From Geotrypetes seraphini (taxonomy: Eukaryota > Chordata > Amphibia > Gymnophiona > Dermophiidae): a DNA stretch of 64,000 nt. This document shows, one piece after another, positions 54,570 through 64,000 of the stretch. Below the pieces are notes generated by a model, which was given only the letters and a program-made list of their open reading frames with translations, was not told the DNA's origin and did no database searches. Made by a program: the position numbers and the translations under genes. Where the stretch lies: assembly GCF_902459505.1 (NCBI RefSeq), contig NC_047100.1, forward strand, positions 31,124,469-31,188,468, read 5' to 3'. The stretch's first letter is position 1, and every line of letters begins with the position of its first letter.

Positions 54570-54905
54570 AATATAATATAACAGATATGTTTTATTGTAA
54601 GTTTCTTTACCGCTACTAATGACTGGGAAGTCAATTCAAAGCGATTTGCTTGAGCTTCTGTAAAAGGTGCTATAATACATGGGCTCTATACAGAGTTACA
54701 GGGGCTTTTGTAGCGGTGTTACAGTATTAATACCAAAACAAAAACAAAAAGTCTCCCCTGACCCCAACCGAACCAAAAACCAACCTCAAACTAACTAGGC
54801 CTTGAGCTATTTGACTGGCTGCTTTATCTTCTTTCACCGCCTTTGAACCCTAATTGTCACTGTTGTGGCAGCTGGGACTCTTCTGTATATTATAGAAAAA
54901 GGTTT
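54570..54905 (-). mobile_element. LINE 3' end
   Basis: gttttattgtaagtttcttt and the following reverse-strand tail pattern (aattcaaagcgatttgcttg) are of the L2-like type. Confidence 0.5.
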
Positions 54906-55334
54906 CAGATGAATTAAACAGATGGGAAACCTGGAGGCTGAAATCCAAAGCACCTGGAGTCGCAGTGTTTGCCTATGTGGAATGACGAGGAGTGGGATGA
55001 GTAGCAAAGAGAAAATACCTGGAGTCTAGAAACATTACAGAACCAGCCTATGTCTATTTGAGGATGATTTCTGGGGGCCACTGAACTCCTCAGAGAGGTG
55101 GAAAGCACACACAGGGTCCACAACACATACGGCTTGGGCTGATGTGAAGGGATTTGGACGATGTGCTATCATTGTAGGGCTGTAAGTCATGAAGGAATGA
55201 AAAGCAGGGCCATGTGTGAAAAACGCAACTGCCAGTCCCAGTCTAGAAGGACATGTTTAGTTTGGGGTAGTGAAAGAGTACCTATGAAAATGGCTTCATG
55301 AATTTCCCTCTTAAGTACTCTGCCTATAATGAGG
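54906..55334. other. No assigned feature
   Basis: Nothing recognised. Confidence 0.5.
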
Positions 55335-55795
55335 CCAACTGAAGTGGTGGCCTCAGATGGCACTCTTGAGGGAGCAGCATCTTGCTGCCAGCCCTCTCTG
55401 CCACTCCACTTCCCGGCATCTAAGGCTTTTATCCTTCTCCCCAATCAGCATTTTTTCCATCCTATCCCGCCGCCGCATCTACCTTTAGTTTTCTGTAAAT
55501 GTCATCGGGCAGCGGTAGCGATTCCCTGCCGCTGGTCCTTGTGCTTTCTCTTTCTTCACTGCGGCCTGCCCCAGTGGAAACAGGAAGTTGTCAGACAAAG
55601 TGGGCAGCAGTGGAGAGAAAAAACAGGGACCAGCTGCAAGAAATCGCTACTGACACCCATTGACTTTTTACAGAAAACTGCGCCAGGGGTGGAGCAGGAT
55701 GGTAAAAATGCCGATTGTGGGGAGAAGGGTGAAAGCTTTAGATGCCGGGAAGGGGAGCGCCAGAGAGGGTCAACAGTGCCCTCTGAAGATAGATA
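55335..55795. repeat. Imperfect inverted repeat
   Basis: 55370-55515 (ttttctgtaaatgtca; cccggcatctaaggcttt) pairs with 55640-55775 (ttacagaaaactg; gctttagatgccggg). Confidence 0.78.
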
Positions 55796-56345
55796 CTGGA
55801 CTCGGGGAGGGAGTGGGAGAAGGGAGAGAAGTTGGACCCAAGGAGGGAAAAAACAGACTCAAGGATGGGGTCAGGGAGGGAGAGATGTCAGATTTGGGAG
55901 AGGGATGGGGAGGACAGAGAGGCTAGAAGGGGGCTAGGGAGAGATGGTCTTGGGGACAGGAAAGGGAGAGATGACAAAATGGATGAAAGGAGGTCAGGGA
56001 GAGAGAGAGAGAGAGATGGACTTGGTGGAGGGGGAAAAATGGGAGGAGAGAGAGAGAGATGGGAATAGGAGGCTGAAGAAGGGGCCAGATGGGAAATGGG
56101 AGAGCTAGGGGGTGAGGAAAGGAGATAAAATTGATAGGTGAAAAGTAGAAAGGAGTAGGGTGAACAGGCGTGGACAGGGACCAAAAAACAGAAGGGAAAA
56201 TCAGTATGTCAGAGACAGATACTGTATATATCGAGGGAACAAGGCAGGAGGAGAGAAGAGAATTCAAAAAGAGACAACAGTCACTGGAAACAGAAGAAAG
56301 ACAGGAAAGCAGACAAGTAACTGGAACCAGCATAATGGAATAAGA
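55796..56345. repeat. Purine-rich degenerate tandem repeat
   Basis: About 550 bases almost free of pyrimidines on the + strand, with gagagagagagagatgg and gggagagatg recurring. The open frames here are compositional. Confidence 0.8.
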
Positions 56346-57158
56346 AAACAAAAGTAAATAAAGTGTTTTATTTGGAATGTATTAACTGAAATGTTAGTTT
56401 TGGGAAATATTTATTGCAGATGCCTTTGTATCATATTCCGTACATAATATGAAACCCCTTTGCAGGTTTCGTCTTTCACAATGTGCCTGGCAGTGGAGAG
56501 CTTTGTGTTGCTATTGCTCAGATAATACGAAAATCAGGATTTTTTGGGTTTGTATGACTTCCATGGAGAAACGTTCTAGTTATGATCTGCATGTTGTGGG
56601 GAGGTAGAATATTAGCTCCCATATAACTCATTTTATTATGGTGTGTTAAACTGAGCTTTTCTTTCTCATTTGGCTCCTTACTGTTTGAGCATCATCTAAC
56701 GCCTGAAAAGCAGGTTAAAGTACGTGTGACGAGTTCGTCTGGCAGCATCGATTGTTTTGCTTTAAACATGGCTGACCTGGGCCTAAAAGGAGTGGTGGGT
56801 GAGGCTCTGCTGTCATTTACTGCGTTACTGAAGCTACAACCCTCTAAGGTCTAATAGTTGGGGCAGCCCTTGCCCCACTCCCATTTTGGATGCTCATCCC
56901 TCGCCGCAGGCACCCGATTGCCCTGAACTGCCTCCGACTATGCCTGTAGCCTAAGAGAAATCTTAGCTGCTATAAAGGCCTTTTTACTAAGCTGTGCTAA
57001 GAATTGGCTGGCACTATTACTAGTGGGGGGTTTTCCTGCACGCTGAGACTACTTTCAGAGCAGCTGTAGAAAGACCGTATTTTCCATTTTCCCCTATTAA
57101 TGGCCACGTGCTAATTTCCTCTTTGGCAGACGGCCGTTAGCATGGGAGCCCTTTCTGT
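56346..57158. other. Mostly unassigned; MITE end at 56976
   Basis: aaaggcctttttactaagct marks a MITE end whose partner (cttagtaaaaggacccc) may be at 58345. Confidence 0.4.
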
Positions 57159-57631
57159 CAATTATATAAAGCAACTAGTGTGCATTTTATTCTTTTTCTT
57201 TCCTGCTGAGGGTGTGACATATTTATAACAATATAGAAAAACAGCCTTAAAGACTCCCAAATGAACTCTGCTTTTCTGGCGCACCAAAACCTATCACTGG
57301 CTGGTGTTGCCGGAAAAAAAACAGCACAACTGAAAACCCACTTTCTTGTAAGGAAAAGAACGGAGAGCTGTTAAAAAACTGGCAGCACTAGTTAAGCCGT
57401 TTATCGAAAGCAAAATGATATGCAAGAAAGGGCTCTCTAATGTAGAAAATGCAGGGATATCCAAAAACAAAAACCCCCCAAAAGAGAAGACTCGTCTTTA
57501 TAGAAAAACCCAAACTAAGGGGTCCTTTTACTAAGGGCACGCTAAAACGGTTAAAGCACCTTAGTAAAAGGACTCCTAAGCAAAATCGTAGAACTTATCT
57601 TAAATATAAGTAGGGAGTCTTTGTGTTCCTG
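57159..57631. mobile_element. Long-TIR element, truncated second copy
   Basis: Matches 39599-40082 at about 97-98 percent by eye, with one 12-base gap, and then stops at gtgttcctg before the right arm. Confidence 0.9.
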
Positions 57632-57664
57632 TCGCCCTTTATGGTAGTAAGAGTCCCCACGCTA

Positions 57665-58180
57665 ATCCCCACTAATTGGCGCTACTCGAAAGGGTGCAGA
57701 GAAAAGCGACTAAAATGGTTAAGGGGCTGGAGGAGCTGCCGTACAGCAAAAGATTAGAGAAACTGGGCCTCTTCTCCCTCGAACAGAGGAGACTGAGAGG
57801 GGACATGATCGAAACATTCAAGGTACTGAAGGGGATAGACTTAGTAGATAAGGGCAGGTTGTTCACCTTCTCCAAGGTAGGGAGAAGGAGAGGGTACTCT
57901 CTAAAGTTGAAAGGGGATAGATTCCGTACGAATGTAAGGAAGTTCTTCTTCACCCAGAGAGTGGTAGAAATCTGGAATGCTCTTCCAGAGGCTGTTATAG
58001 GGGAAAACACCCTCCGGGGATTCAAGACAAAGTTAGACAAGTTCCTGATGAACCGGAACGTACGCAGATAGGGCTAGTCTCAGGGCGCTGGTCTTTGACC
58101 AGAGGGCTGCCGCGTGTGCGGATTGCTGGGCACGATGGACCACTGGTCTGACCCAACAGCGGCAATTCATATGTTCTTAT
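57665..58180 (+). mobile_element. CR1-F LINE, 5' truncated
   Basis: A 131-codon frame reads ALLERVQRKATKMVKGLEEL, KFFFTQRVVEIWNALPEAVI and RGFKTKLDKFLMNRNVRR. The tail has ccactggtctgacccaacag and atatgttcttatg. Confidence 0.92.
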
Positions 58181-58902
58181 GTCAGTATGTGGCGATGTAC
58201 CTGTGCTAATTGATTAATGCAGGGTATGCCTACTCTTCGCCTTCAAGCACGCCACTAGTGCTAAAATACATTTTCTATTTTTTAGCGCATGGGTAGCGCA
58301 CGACAAACTCAAAACTACCCTGGAATGTCTGAGCTTGCCACAGCTTAGTAAAAGGACCCCATAATGAGGTATTCAGCATTAAACACACAACCAGAGGCCG
58401 AAAGAAAAACCGTTTCAATTACTTCTACGGGTGGAGAATTCCCAGGCAATGAAAATGAGTCTGGGGTCTACGATTTCCGAAATTCAAATGAACGCGGTTG
58501 CCTGCGCTTGTGATCGCTGCTGAGTAACACCTGATCCCACACACCGTTCCTAAGATCGGATTTGACTTGTTTTTAAGGTGACACAAATACAACTGATTAC
58601 ATGAAAGGAAGCCTAGCTGTGCCTATGGTAAACAGCGCAAATCTCTGCGGTGCAAAGTCCACTGTAGTACAAACATTAAAAAAAGAAGCCACTTACTGTA
58701 TTTGTGGCCGAGAGCTGACATCCTTTTACTTTGCACGAAAAGTGAAAAGTATTAACCAGGGATTGTCTATTTACAGAGCCACTGATGAAAAAGCTTTGTC
58801 AGTAATACGCACTTGTTTCTTTGTTCGTTGCCGGGGTTAAGTCCCTTTTATTGGCCCAACAGGGAAATTATACAAAGATAGTTGCTTTGAGGTCAAGTAA
58901 AC
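58181..58902. other. No assigned gene
   Basis: cttagtaaaaggacccc near 58345 is a MITE end. A 79-codon frame at 58601 has no domain and is probably chance. Confidence 0.45.
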
Positions 58903-59075
58903 GCAGGGGTGGGCAATCTCGAGGGGCACAGGATTACCCCGATGAATATGCATGCGATCTATTTGCAAACAATGGAGGCAGGGTATGCAGATAGATCTCA
59001 TGCATATTCATAGGGGAAATCCTGAAAACCCGACTGGGTTGCAGTCCTTGAAGAGCGAAGTCGCTCGCCTCTGCA
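58903..59075. mobile_element. Worn palindromic hAT MITE
   Basis: gcaggggtgggcaatctcgag at the left and the core gatgaatatgcatgcgatct with its inverted partner agatctcatgcatattca. Confidence 0.75.
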
Positions 59076-59454
59076 TTAGTGCGTTCAAAGGTCTTACAAG
59101 CGGCAGACACCCCCGTTTTCACCAGGTTCAGGGCAAAGACTAAATCTTTGGGGTCTTTTTAATAAGCTGCAGAAAAAGTCTGTTTCACACGCTAAGGCTG
59201 ACACGTGTGGTCACTTAAAAAAAAAAATATTTTGTAAGTGGTAAGGGCTTCCATAATATACAATATTCCTGTACAGTTAGCACATGGATAATGTAAAAAT
59301 ACTCGTAAATGAAATAAATACTGAATGATGAATTTACTACTCATGAAGACTGCAAACGCACATTCTTCATGTACTGATAAGACCAAACCACCTTAGGTAG
59401 CAGCAGTGCAGCTTAACCTTTTAGGAACATAAGGTCAGACCAATCCTTGGTAAA
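59076..59454. other. No assigned feature
   Basis: Nothing recognised. Confidence 0.45.
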
Positions 59455-60177
59455 AAAAAAATGCTTTTTCAGCCTTCACATGCTGAGGAAAGTTAGATCC
59501 TGCTTCCATCAAAAACATTTTACCCTCCTTGTCCAATCCATCATCCTCTCCAGATTGGACTATTGCAACTCTATCTACTTAAGCCTAACTAAGAAAAACC
59601 TCCACAGACTTCCAACGGATTCAGAATGCCGCGGCCAAGCTCATCTTCGCTAAAAGTAAATTTGACCATGTCTCCCCGCTCCTGGCCAAGCTCCACTGGC
59701 TTCTGATAATCGCCAGGGTCCACTATAAATGCGCCTGTTTAGCTTTCAAAATCCTATATGGTATCCTCCCTCCCTTTATCCCTCTTTCTTGGAATTCCTC
59801 AAACCCTAATACCACCAGATCCTCCCACAAATTAAAACTATCCTTCCCCTCGCTAAAAGGCATTTCCCACACAGGAAAGCTAGGGACCTCCCTCCACTTC
59901 AAAATCACTGAGCTCTGGAACAACCTTACCTCCCCTCTTCGGAACTTGAGCTCCCTCCATCTGAAAACCTGGCTTTTCTCAAAAAATGTAAGTCTCCCTC
60001 CAACTTAGGAATCAAGGAAACTCTTATATCTTGGTATCCCAAGTCCTCTAAATTTTCTTCACACTTCTACCTCTAACCCTCTGTTGTAGTTCCTTCCTAT
60101 TTCTCCTACTGTAAACCGCGTCGAGCTCTACGAATGTGGAGATGATGCGGAATACAAACCTAAGGATTAGATTAGAT
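59455..60177 (+). mobile_element. L2-like LINE 3' part
   Basis: Encodes LVQSIILSRLDYCNSIYLSL, then FDHVSPLLAKLHWLLIIARV and TELWNNLTSPLRNLSSLHLK, with one or two shifts. The tail ends in ggattagattagattag. Confidence 0.9.
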
Positions 60178-60179
60178 TA

Positions 60180-60250
60180 GACCAAGGGTCCATCTAGCCC
60201 AGTATCCTGTTTCCACAGTGGCTAATCCAGGTCCCAACGAGAAGCAGTAG
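60180..60250 (-). mobile_element. CR1-G LINE 3' end
   Basis: accaagggtccatctagccc and tgtttccacagtggc are the reverse complement of the CR1-G tail. Confidence 0.65.
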
Positions 60251-60429
60251 ATTAGCCAGCCTGCTGCTGAAGAAATTTCTTCCCTTGCACATCATCCCTT
60301 GGAAAATCATCCCATGGTCCACCCTCGATGACACCATCCACGTAGCCACACATTCTTCAACCAGTGCCACCCACTTTGTGGTCAAGACTCATTAACAGTG
60401 GCAATCATGGAATTTTGGTTATGATGGGA

Positions 60430-61080
60430 GATGCAGGTTAGAAACTGAAATTAGTGTCAAGAAGGTGGGTTTTATGATGGGATTTGAATGTGGCCAGGGA
60501 GGGTGCCCGATGCATTGATCTACGAAGGGCTTTTGGTGAAGCAAGCATCTGGCAATGGACAAGAAGATTTATTTGACCAGTGGGTAACGGCAAGCTGCTG
60601 AGACACGGCACTTGCACACTGGAACAAGAAGCTTCAATAGGATACAGAAGTGGATTGGGAGTTGAGAAGTATTTAAAGTAGCTGGTTTTTAAAAAGGTTT
60701 GGACTAGTTCCTGGAGGAAAAGTCCATAGTCTGATATCGAGACAGATGTTGGAGAAGGCACAGCTTGTCCTGGTATCAGTAGCATGGACTCTTGATACTA
60801 TTTGGGGTTTTGCCAGGAACTTGAAAACTGGATCGGCCACCATGAAGATGGGATACTGGGCTAGATGGACCATTGGGCTGACCCAGAAATGCTATTCTCT
60901 TGTTCTAACAAAGAAGACAGTTGCACAGTAGATTTTTGAGTGGATTGAAGTGACAAGAGATGGTCTTGACCGGAGTCCTGCAAAAAGTTGTCGAAATCTA
61001 AACGAGAGGTGACAAAGGAGTGGATAAGGATTCTTGTGATGTGCTCAGAGAGGAAGGGCTAGATAAAAGTTGTTTTAATT
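60430..61080 (-). mobile_element. L2-like LINE split by CR1-G
   Basis: The minus strand terminus SLATFKSHHKTHLLDTNFSF and upstream ILIHSFVTSRLDF-type sequence after 60910. The CR1-G 3' end lies in between. Confidence 0.7.
60683..60908 (+). mobile_element. CR1-G LINE 3' end
   Basis: ctggaggaaaagtccatagtctg, gatcggccaccatgaaga and gctagatggaccattgggct. Confidence 0.85.
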
Positions 61081-62071
61081 GACACTCCACAAAGTATCCT
61101 GGATGTGCAAAATTTACAGTACTTGGGTAAGTTACAGGAATGTATTGAAAAAAAATAGAAATAAAATGATTGGAGATCCTTTGTTTCCGTAAACTGAAGG
61201 CGTTCCACTCCCTTCTAAGAATGAGTCATTTCTGGTCTCTAGTTTAGAGATGGGAACAAGTATTTTGAAATTGACCTGCATCAACTTTGATATGTGGCTT
61301 CTGGAGGATCAGAACCCGATTGACAGTTTCCTGGAAACTTGTTCTCCAACTTGCTATCCTCCATCACACCTTTTCTGGTTCAAAACGAAAGGATTGGAAT
61401 ATATCTGTGGATCTGAGCACCCTCAGCTCGATCTGTCTCACCTTTTTAAACTGGGCCGAACAGCCCTCTGAGAAGGGACTGGGAACTGAAGGATGTAGGC
61501 AGCAAAGTGAGGGAAGTGACACAGGAAAAGAAGAACGAATCAGGGGAGGGAAGAGGCTTTGGACCTGCGGAAGGCAATTGGTTGAAATGGTGAAAGCAAA
61601 CAATAAGTGTTATTATGGCAGTCATTAGGAATTACAATGAAAGGGATAGTTTAACCTCCCCTAAATGCCTTCTATATCAGTCGTAGTTACAGCCTTCAGA
61701 AGTGCCACCAAATGTTCAATAGACTTTCATAACAGTTGGCTTTATGCACCCTGTCGTCATCGGGCCACTAATTTAATGGTATGAAATCTTCAATAAGTTA
61801 GATAAAACAGTCAGCTCAACTAAGTGATAAAGTAAATGGTACTTAGCTTGGGTGGTAGGCCAAGAGGGATAACGTCGCCAACATGTTTCACTCTCAGGGC
61901 ACAATCCCTCAATTTAAATCGTTACTCACGACGTGATCTAAAGATCATTAGGAATTACGCACACATCTGCTCTACAGCCTACTCTATAACCCCCTTGCCT
62001 AATTTTCATAGTGTGCAACTCCACAGAGCCAGGGGTGTTTAGGCGTGGCGTTAGTTAGACGTGAAATGCGT
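61081..62071. other. No assigned gene
   Basis: 61863-61885 (gccaacatgtttcactctcagg) resembles a phrase common in retroelement ends. Otherwise nothing was recognised. Confidence 0.45.
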
Positions 62072-62079
62072 GCTATGCT

Positions 62080-62304
62080 TAGGGTTACTAGATTTTCCGT
62101 TTGGAAAATCCGGACCCTTAGACCCGCCCAGTTCCACTCATTCCTGCCCAGCCCCGCCCCCCTCTGCCCAGCGCAATGTGGAGGAAAGCTTTTCAAAACC
62201 CGGACAAAAAGCTGGGTTTTGAAAAGCCATCCGGACCCCCAGACATGTCCTCAAAAGGAGGACATGTCCTCAGTCCAGGGAAATCCAGACATCTGGTAAC
62301 CCTA
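62080..62304. mobile_element. hAT MITE with perfect target duplication
   Basis: TAGGGTTACTAGATTTTCC...ACATCTGGTAACCCTA flanked by GCTATGCT at 62072-62079 and 62305-62312. Same family as 41802-41922. An inner hairpin (tttcaaaacccgg) is present. Confidence 0.95.
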
Positions 62305-62319
62305 GCTATGCTAGTCGTT

Positions 62320-62404
62320 TATAGTTTATTATTTATATTCCCCTTTTAAACAAGGCGGATTACAACCAAACATACAAAATTAAAAAATTAACCTGAATCA
62401 ACTT
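62320..62404 (-). mobile_element. LINE 3' end
   Basis: tagtttattatttatattcc and aaggcggattacaaccaaac are the usual LINE 3' edge in reverse. Confidence 0.5.
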
Positions 62405-62905
62405 TGTACCGGGCCATGGTGCGCCCTCACCTGGAGTACTGCGTGCAGTACTTTTCGCCATACATGAAGGACATGGTACTACTCGAAAGGATCCAGAGTA
62501 CAGTGACTAAGATGGTTAAGGGACTGGAGTAGTTGCCGTACAGCGAGAGATTGGAGAAATTGGGCCTCTTCTCCCTTGAAAAGAGGAGACTGAGAGGGGA
62601 CATAATAGACTTAGTAGATAACGACAGGTTGTTCACCCTCTCCAAGGTAGAGAGAATGAGAGGGCACTCTCTAAAGTTAAAAGGGGATAGATTACAAACG
62701 TAAGGGAGTTCTTCTTCACCTAGAGAGTGGTGGAAAACTGGAACGCTCTTCTGGAGTCTGTCGTAGGGGAAAACACCCTCCAGGGATTCAAGACAAAGTT
62801 AGACAAGTTCCTGCTGAACCGGAACATACGCCGGTAAGGCTATTCTCAGTTAGGGCACTGGTCTGATCCAGCAGCGGCAATTCTTATGTTCTATGGTATT
62901 CTATA
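62405..62905 (+). mobile_element. CR1-F LINE, worn copy
   Basis: gccatggtgcgccctcacctgg (CR1 motif AMVRPHLEYC) through caaagttagacaagttcctg, with several stops and deletions. Confidence 0.88.
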
Positions 62906-62919
62906 AAAGCCATTCTATA

Positions 62920-63330
62920 TGGGAAAAAATTGTGCACAAACACAAGAAAGTGTAACGGTCTGCATATAAACATCTGTACATCTGGCACCCATTAGCAATG
63001 GAATCGATATTTTGCAGAGAGACTGCACTGGAGCGTGGGCTGGATTCTGGAAATGGCGCCTTTATTGGCAGCCACCTACAAAAGCGGTGTTGTTTGTGTG
63101 CCAATGACACTACGGCACCGTTTGCAGAATTGCAGCTACATCAAAAGTAGGCGCCGGAAATGCAGGCCAGGGTTTTACAGGTCCACATTTACGGTGCCTA
63201 CCTGTGATGAGAATCGCATCTTCAGAGGCATCCATGTCCATTTCTGGTGCAAACCACGCCTACTTTTGATTTAGGCCCCTCTATAAACGGGTCTTGGACA
63301 GCATTCCTTCTAGGTGCCTACTTTGCGGGG
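62920..63330. mobile_element. Worn foldback MITE
   Basis: aaaagtaggcgccgga pairs loosely with caaaccacgcctacttttg; short inverted phrases recur. A G17 run follows at 63327. Confidence 0.5.
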
Positions 63331-63439
63331 GGGGGGGGGGGGGGTTTAAATGACATGGTCAATTACCAGGCCATTTATCACCAGTTAAACCAATTAGGTT
63401 AGGCAGCCTGCGTGGTTTTGAGAATCAGGTCCCAAGGCC

Positions 63440-63695
63440 CTTACAAGTGGGAAAACTAGCTACATCTCGATGGATACATTCAGATGCAAATGGAAGACCT
63501 TCCTAGTCAGTCATGAACATCCACCTTCCAGGCCTGAGTAACTCTTTCCCCTTCATTTTACCTCAATGCATTTCTACTTATCCTTACCCATGGGGCCCCT
63601 TGTTACCATTTGTCTTTGTCGTCATTGATATTTTAACTTTGAATGTCCTCCTTTTCTTTCTCTTTTGCAAAATGTAGTATTGTAAACCGTCTAGA
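63440..63695 (+). mobile_element. LINE 3' end
   Basis: FKWKTFLVSH-type coding end near 63480, with the tail gtattgtaaaccgtctagat. Confidence 0.6.
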
Positions 63696-63696
63696 T

Positions 63697-63847
63697 CAGT
63701 GTTCTTCAACCTTTTGACACCTATGGACCGGCGGAAATAAAATAATTATTTTGTGGACCGGCACCGGTCCGCGGACCGGCAGTTGAAGAACACTGGGCTA
63801 AGTCATGCCCATCTCCACCCAATCTCCGCCCCAGACCCCGCCCCCAT
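63697..63847. mobile_element. Nonautonomous hAT cut by DIRS
   Basis: CAGTGTTCTTCAACCTTTTG and gaagaacactgggctaagtc as in 6618 and 46183. It ends at the DIRS border. Confidence 0.85.
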
Positions 63848-64000
63848 AAAGCACAGTTACTTACCGTAACAGGTGTTATCCAGGGACAGCAGGCAGCTAT
63901 TCTCACATATGGGTGACGTCATTGACGGAGCCCGGATGCGGAAGCCTCGCAAGCAGACTTGCTTGAAGAAACTAGAAGTTTTGAGTCGACCGCACCGTGC
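63848..64000. mobile_element. Terminal repeat of a second DIRS element (runs off the edge)
   Basis: The first 50 bases are the same as the left end of the DIRS at 14791 (aaagcacagttacttacc and onward). After that the sequence diverges as another subfamily. It interrupts a hAT after ccccgcccccat. The body would lie beyond the window. Confidence 0.85.

Larger units (their letters stand above)
52826..64000 (-). other. PPARG upstream intron (partial)
   Basis: This is the intron before the 451-base exon, running off the right edge. The hinge exon, expected to encode SYIKSFPLTKAKA-like residues, is not found on the minus strand before 64000. Repeats within it are listed separately. Confidence 0.75.

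Noticed and set aside
55329-56351. Open frames on both strands in the purine-rich tract
   Set aside because: The same compositional effect, giving Arg/Gly/Glu-rich or Ser/Leu/Pro-rich translations with no domain.
61860-61890. Second hammerhead-like motif on the minus strand (ctgagagtgaaac)
   Set aside because: Stem II is missing and the first core does not fit, so at best it is a worn remnant.
1-64000. tRNA genes, rRNA or CRISPR arrays
   Set aside because: The only tRNA-like sequences are SINE heads; no rRNA match was seen; regular repeats are MITEs or microsatellites, and the genome is vertebrate.
52826-64000. PPARG hinge or DNA-binding exons
   Set aside because: No minus-strand sequence resembling the zinc fingers or the SYIKSFPLTKAKA hinge was found.

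Overview
The window is vertebrate nuclear DNA, very rich in interspersed repeats, and carries the 3' end of one host gene, PPARG (peroxisome proliferator-activated receptor gamma), on the minus strand. The receptor sequence is clearly PPARG but more diverged from mammals than I would expect for a reptile. Together with the abundance of CR1-type LINEs, a DIRS element and dense hAT/Tigger MITEs, this suggests an amphibian with a large genome. A caecilian is my best guess, not a proof.

Host gene: the last two coding exons of PPARG lie at 52825-52375 and 41108-40861, split by an 11.3 kb intron filled with repeats. They encode nearly the whole ligand-binding domain through the terminal tyrosine. 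Human-like 3'UTR sequence follows the stop, is interrupted by about 2.15 kb of nested repeats, and resumes at 38590-38465 with the conserved AU-rich end and an ATTAAA signal. Positions 52826-64000 are upstream intron; 1-38460 is downstream and shows no recognisable host exon.

Repeat layout. 1-9.9 kb: CR1 and L2-like LINE fragments, a 2.46 kb DNA transposon carrying a CR1 inside it, and a hAT. 10-11.3 kb: a hAT with an 8-bp target duplication holding a Tigger MITE and a palindromic hAT. 12.3-21.6 kb: LINE remnants with a CR1 split by a 5.25 kb, nearly whole DIRS element (14791-20041). 22-33 kb: MITEs, mariner and hAT remnants, LINEs and a large palindrome at 28.2-28.8 kb. 34-37 kb: a second large palindrome and a run of palindromic hAT MITEs. 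38.5-41.1 kb: PPARG 3'UTR and last exon. 41-52 kb: intron with a several-layer nest at 45.0-47.5 kb and an L1 bracketed by 80-bp direct repeats. 53-64 kb: LINE ends, an inverted-repeat retroelement with a hammerhead-ribozyme-like fold, a purine-rich tract, more CR1 and L2-like LINEs, and the end of a second DIRS at the window edge.

The most unusual signals are: (1) two places where a palindromic hAT MITE is flanked by inverted copies of its own flanking DNA, one retaining a stub that records how it formed; (2) a type-I hammerhead-like fold at 54027-54086; (3) the PPARG 3'UTR split by a nested MITE; (4) paralog-like substitutions in the PPARG ligand pocket. LINE family letters (CR1-A, -B, -D, -E, -F, -G) are my own labels for groups seen here. 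Boundaries of old repeats are approximate unless a target duplication is stated.
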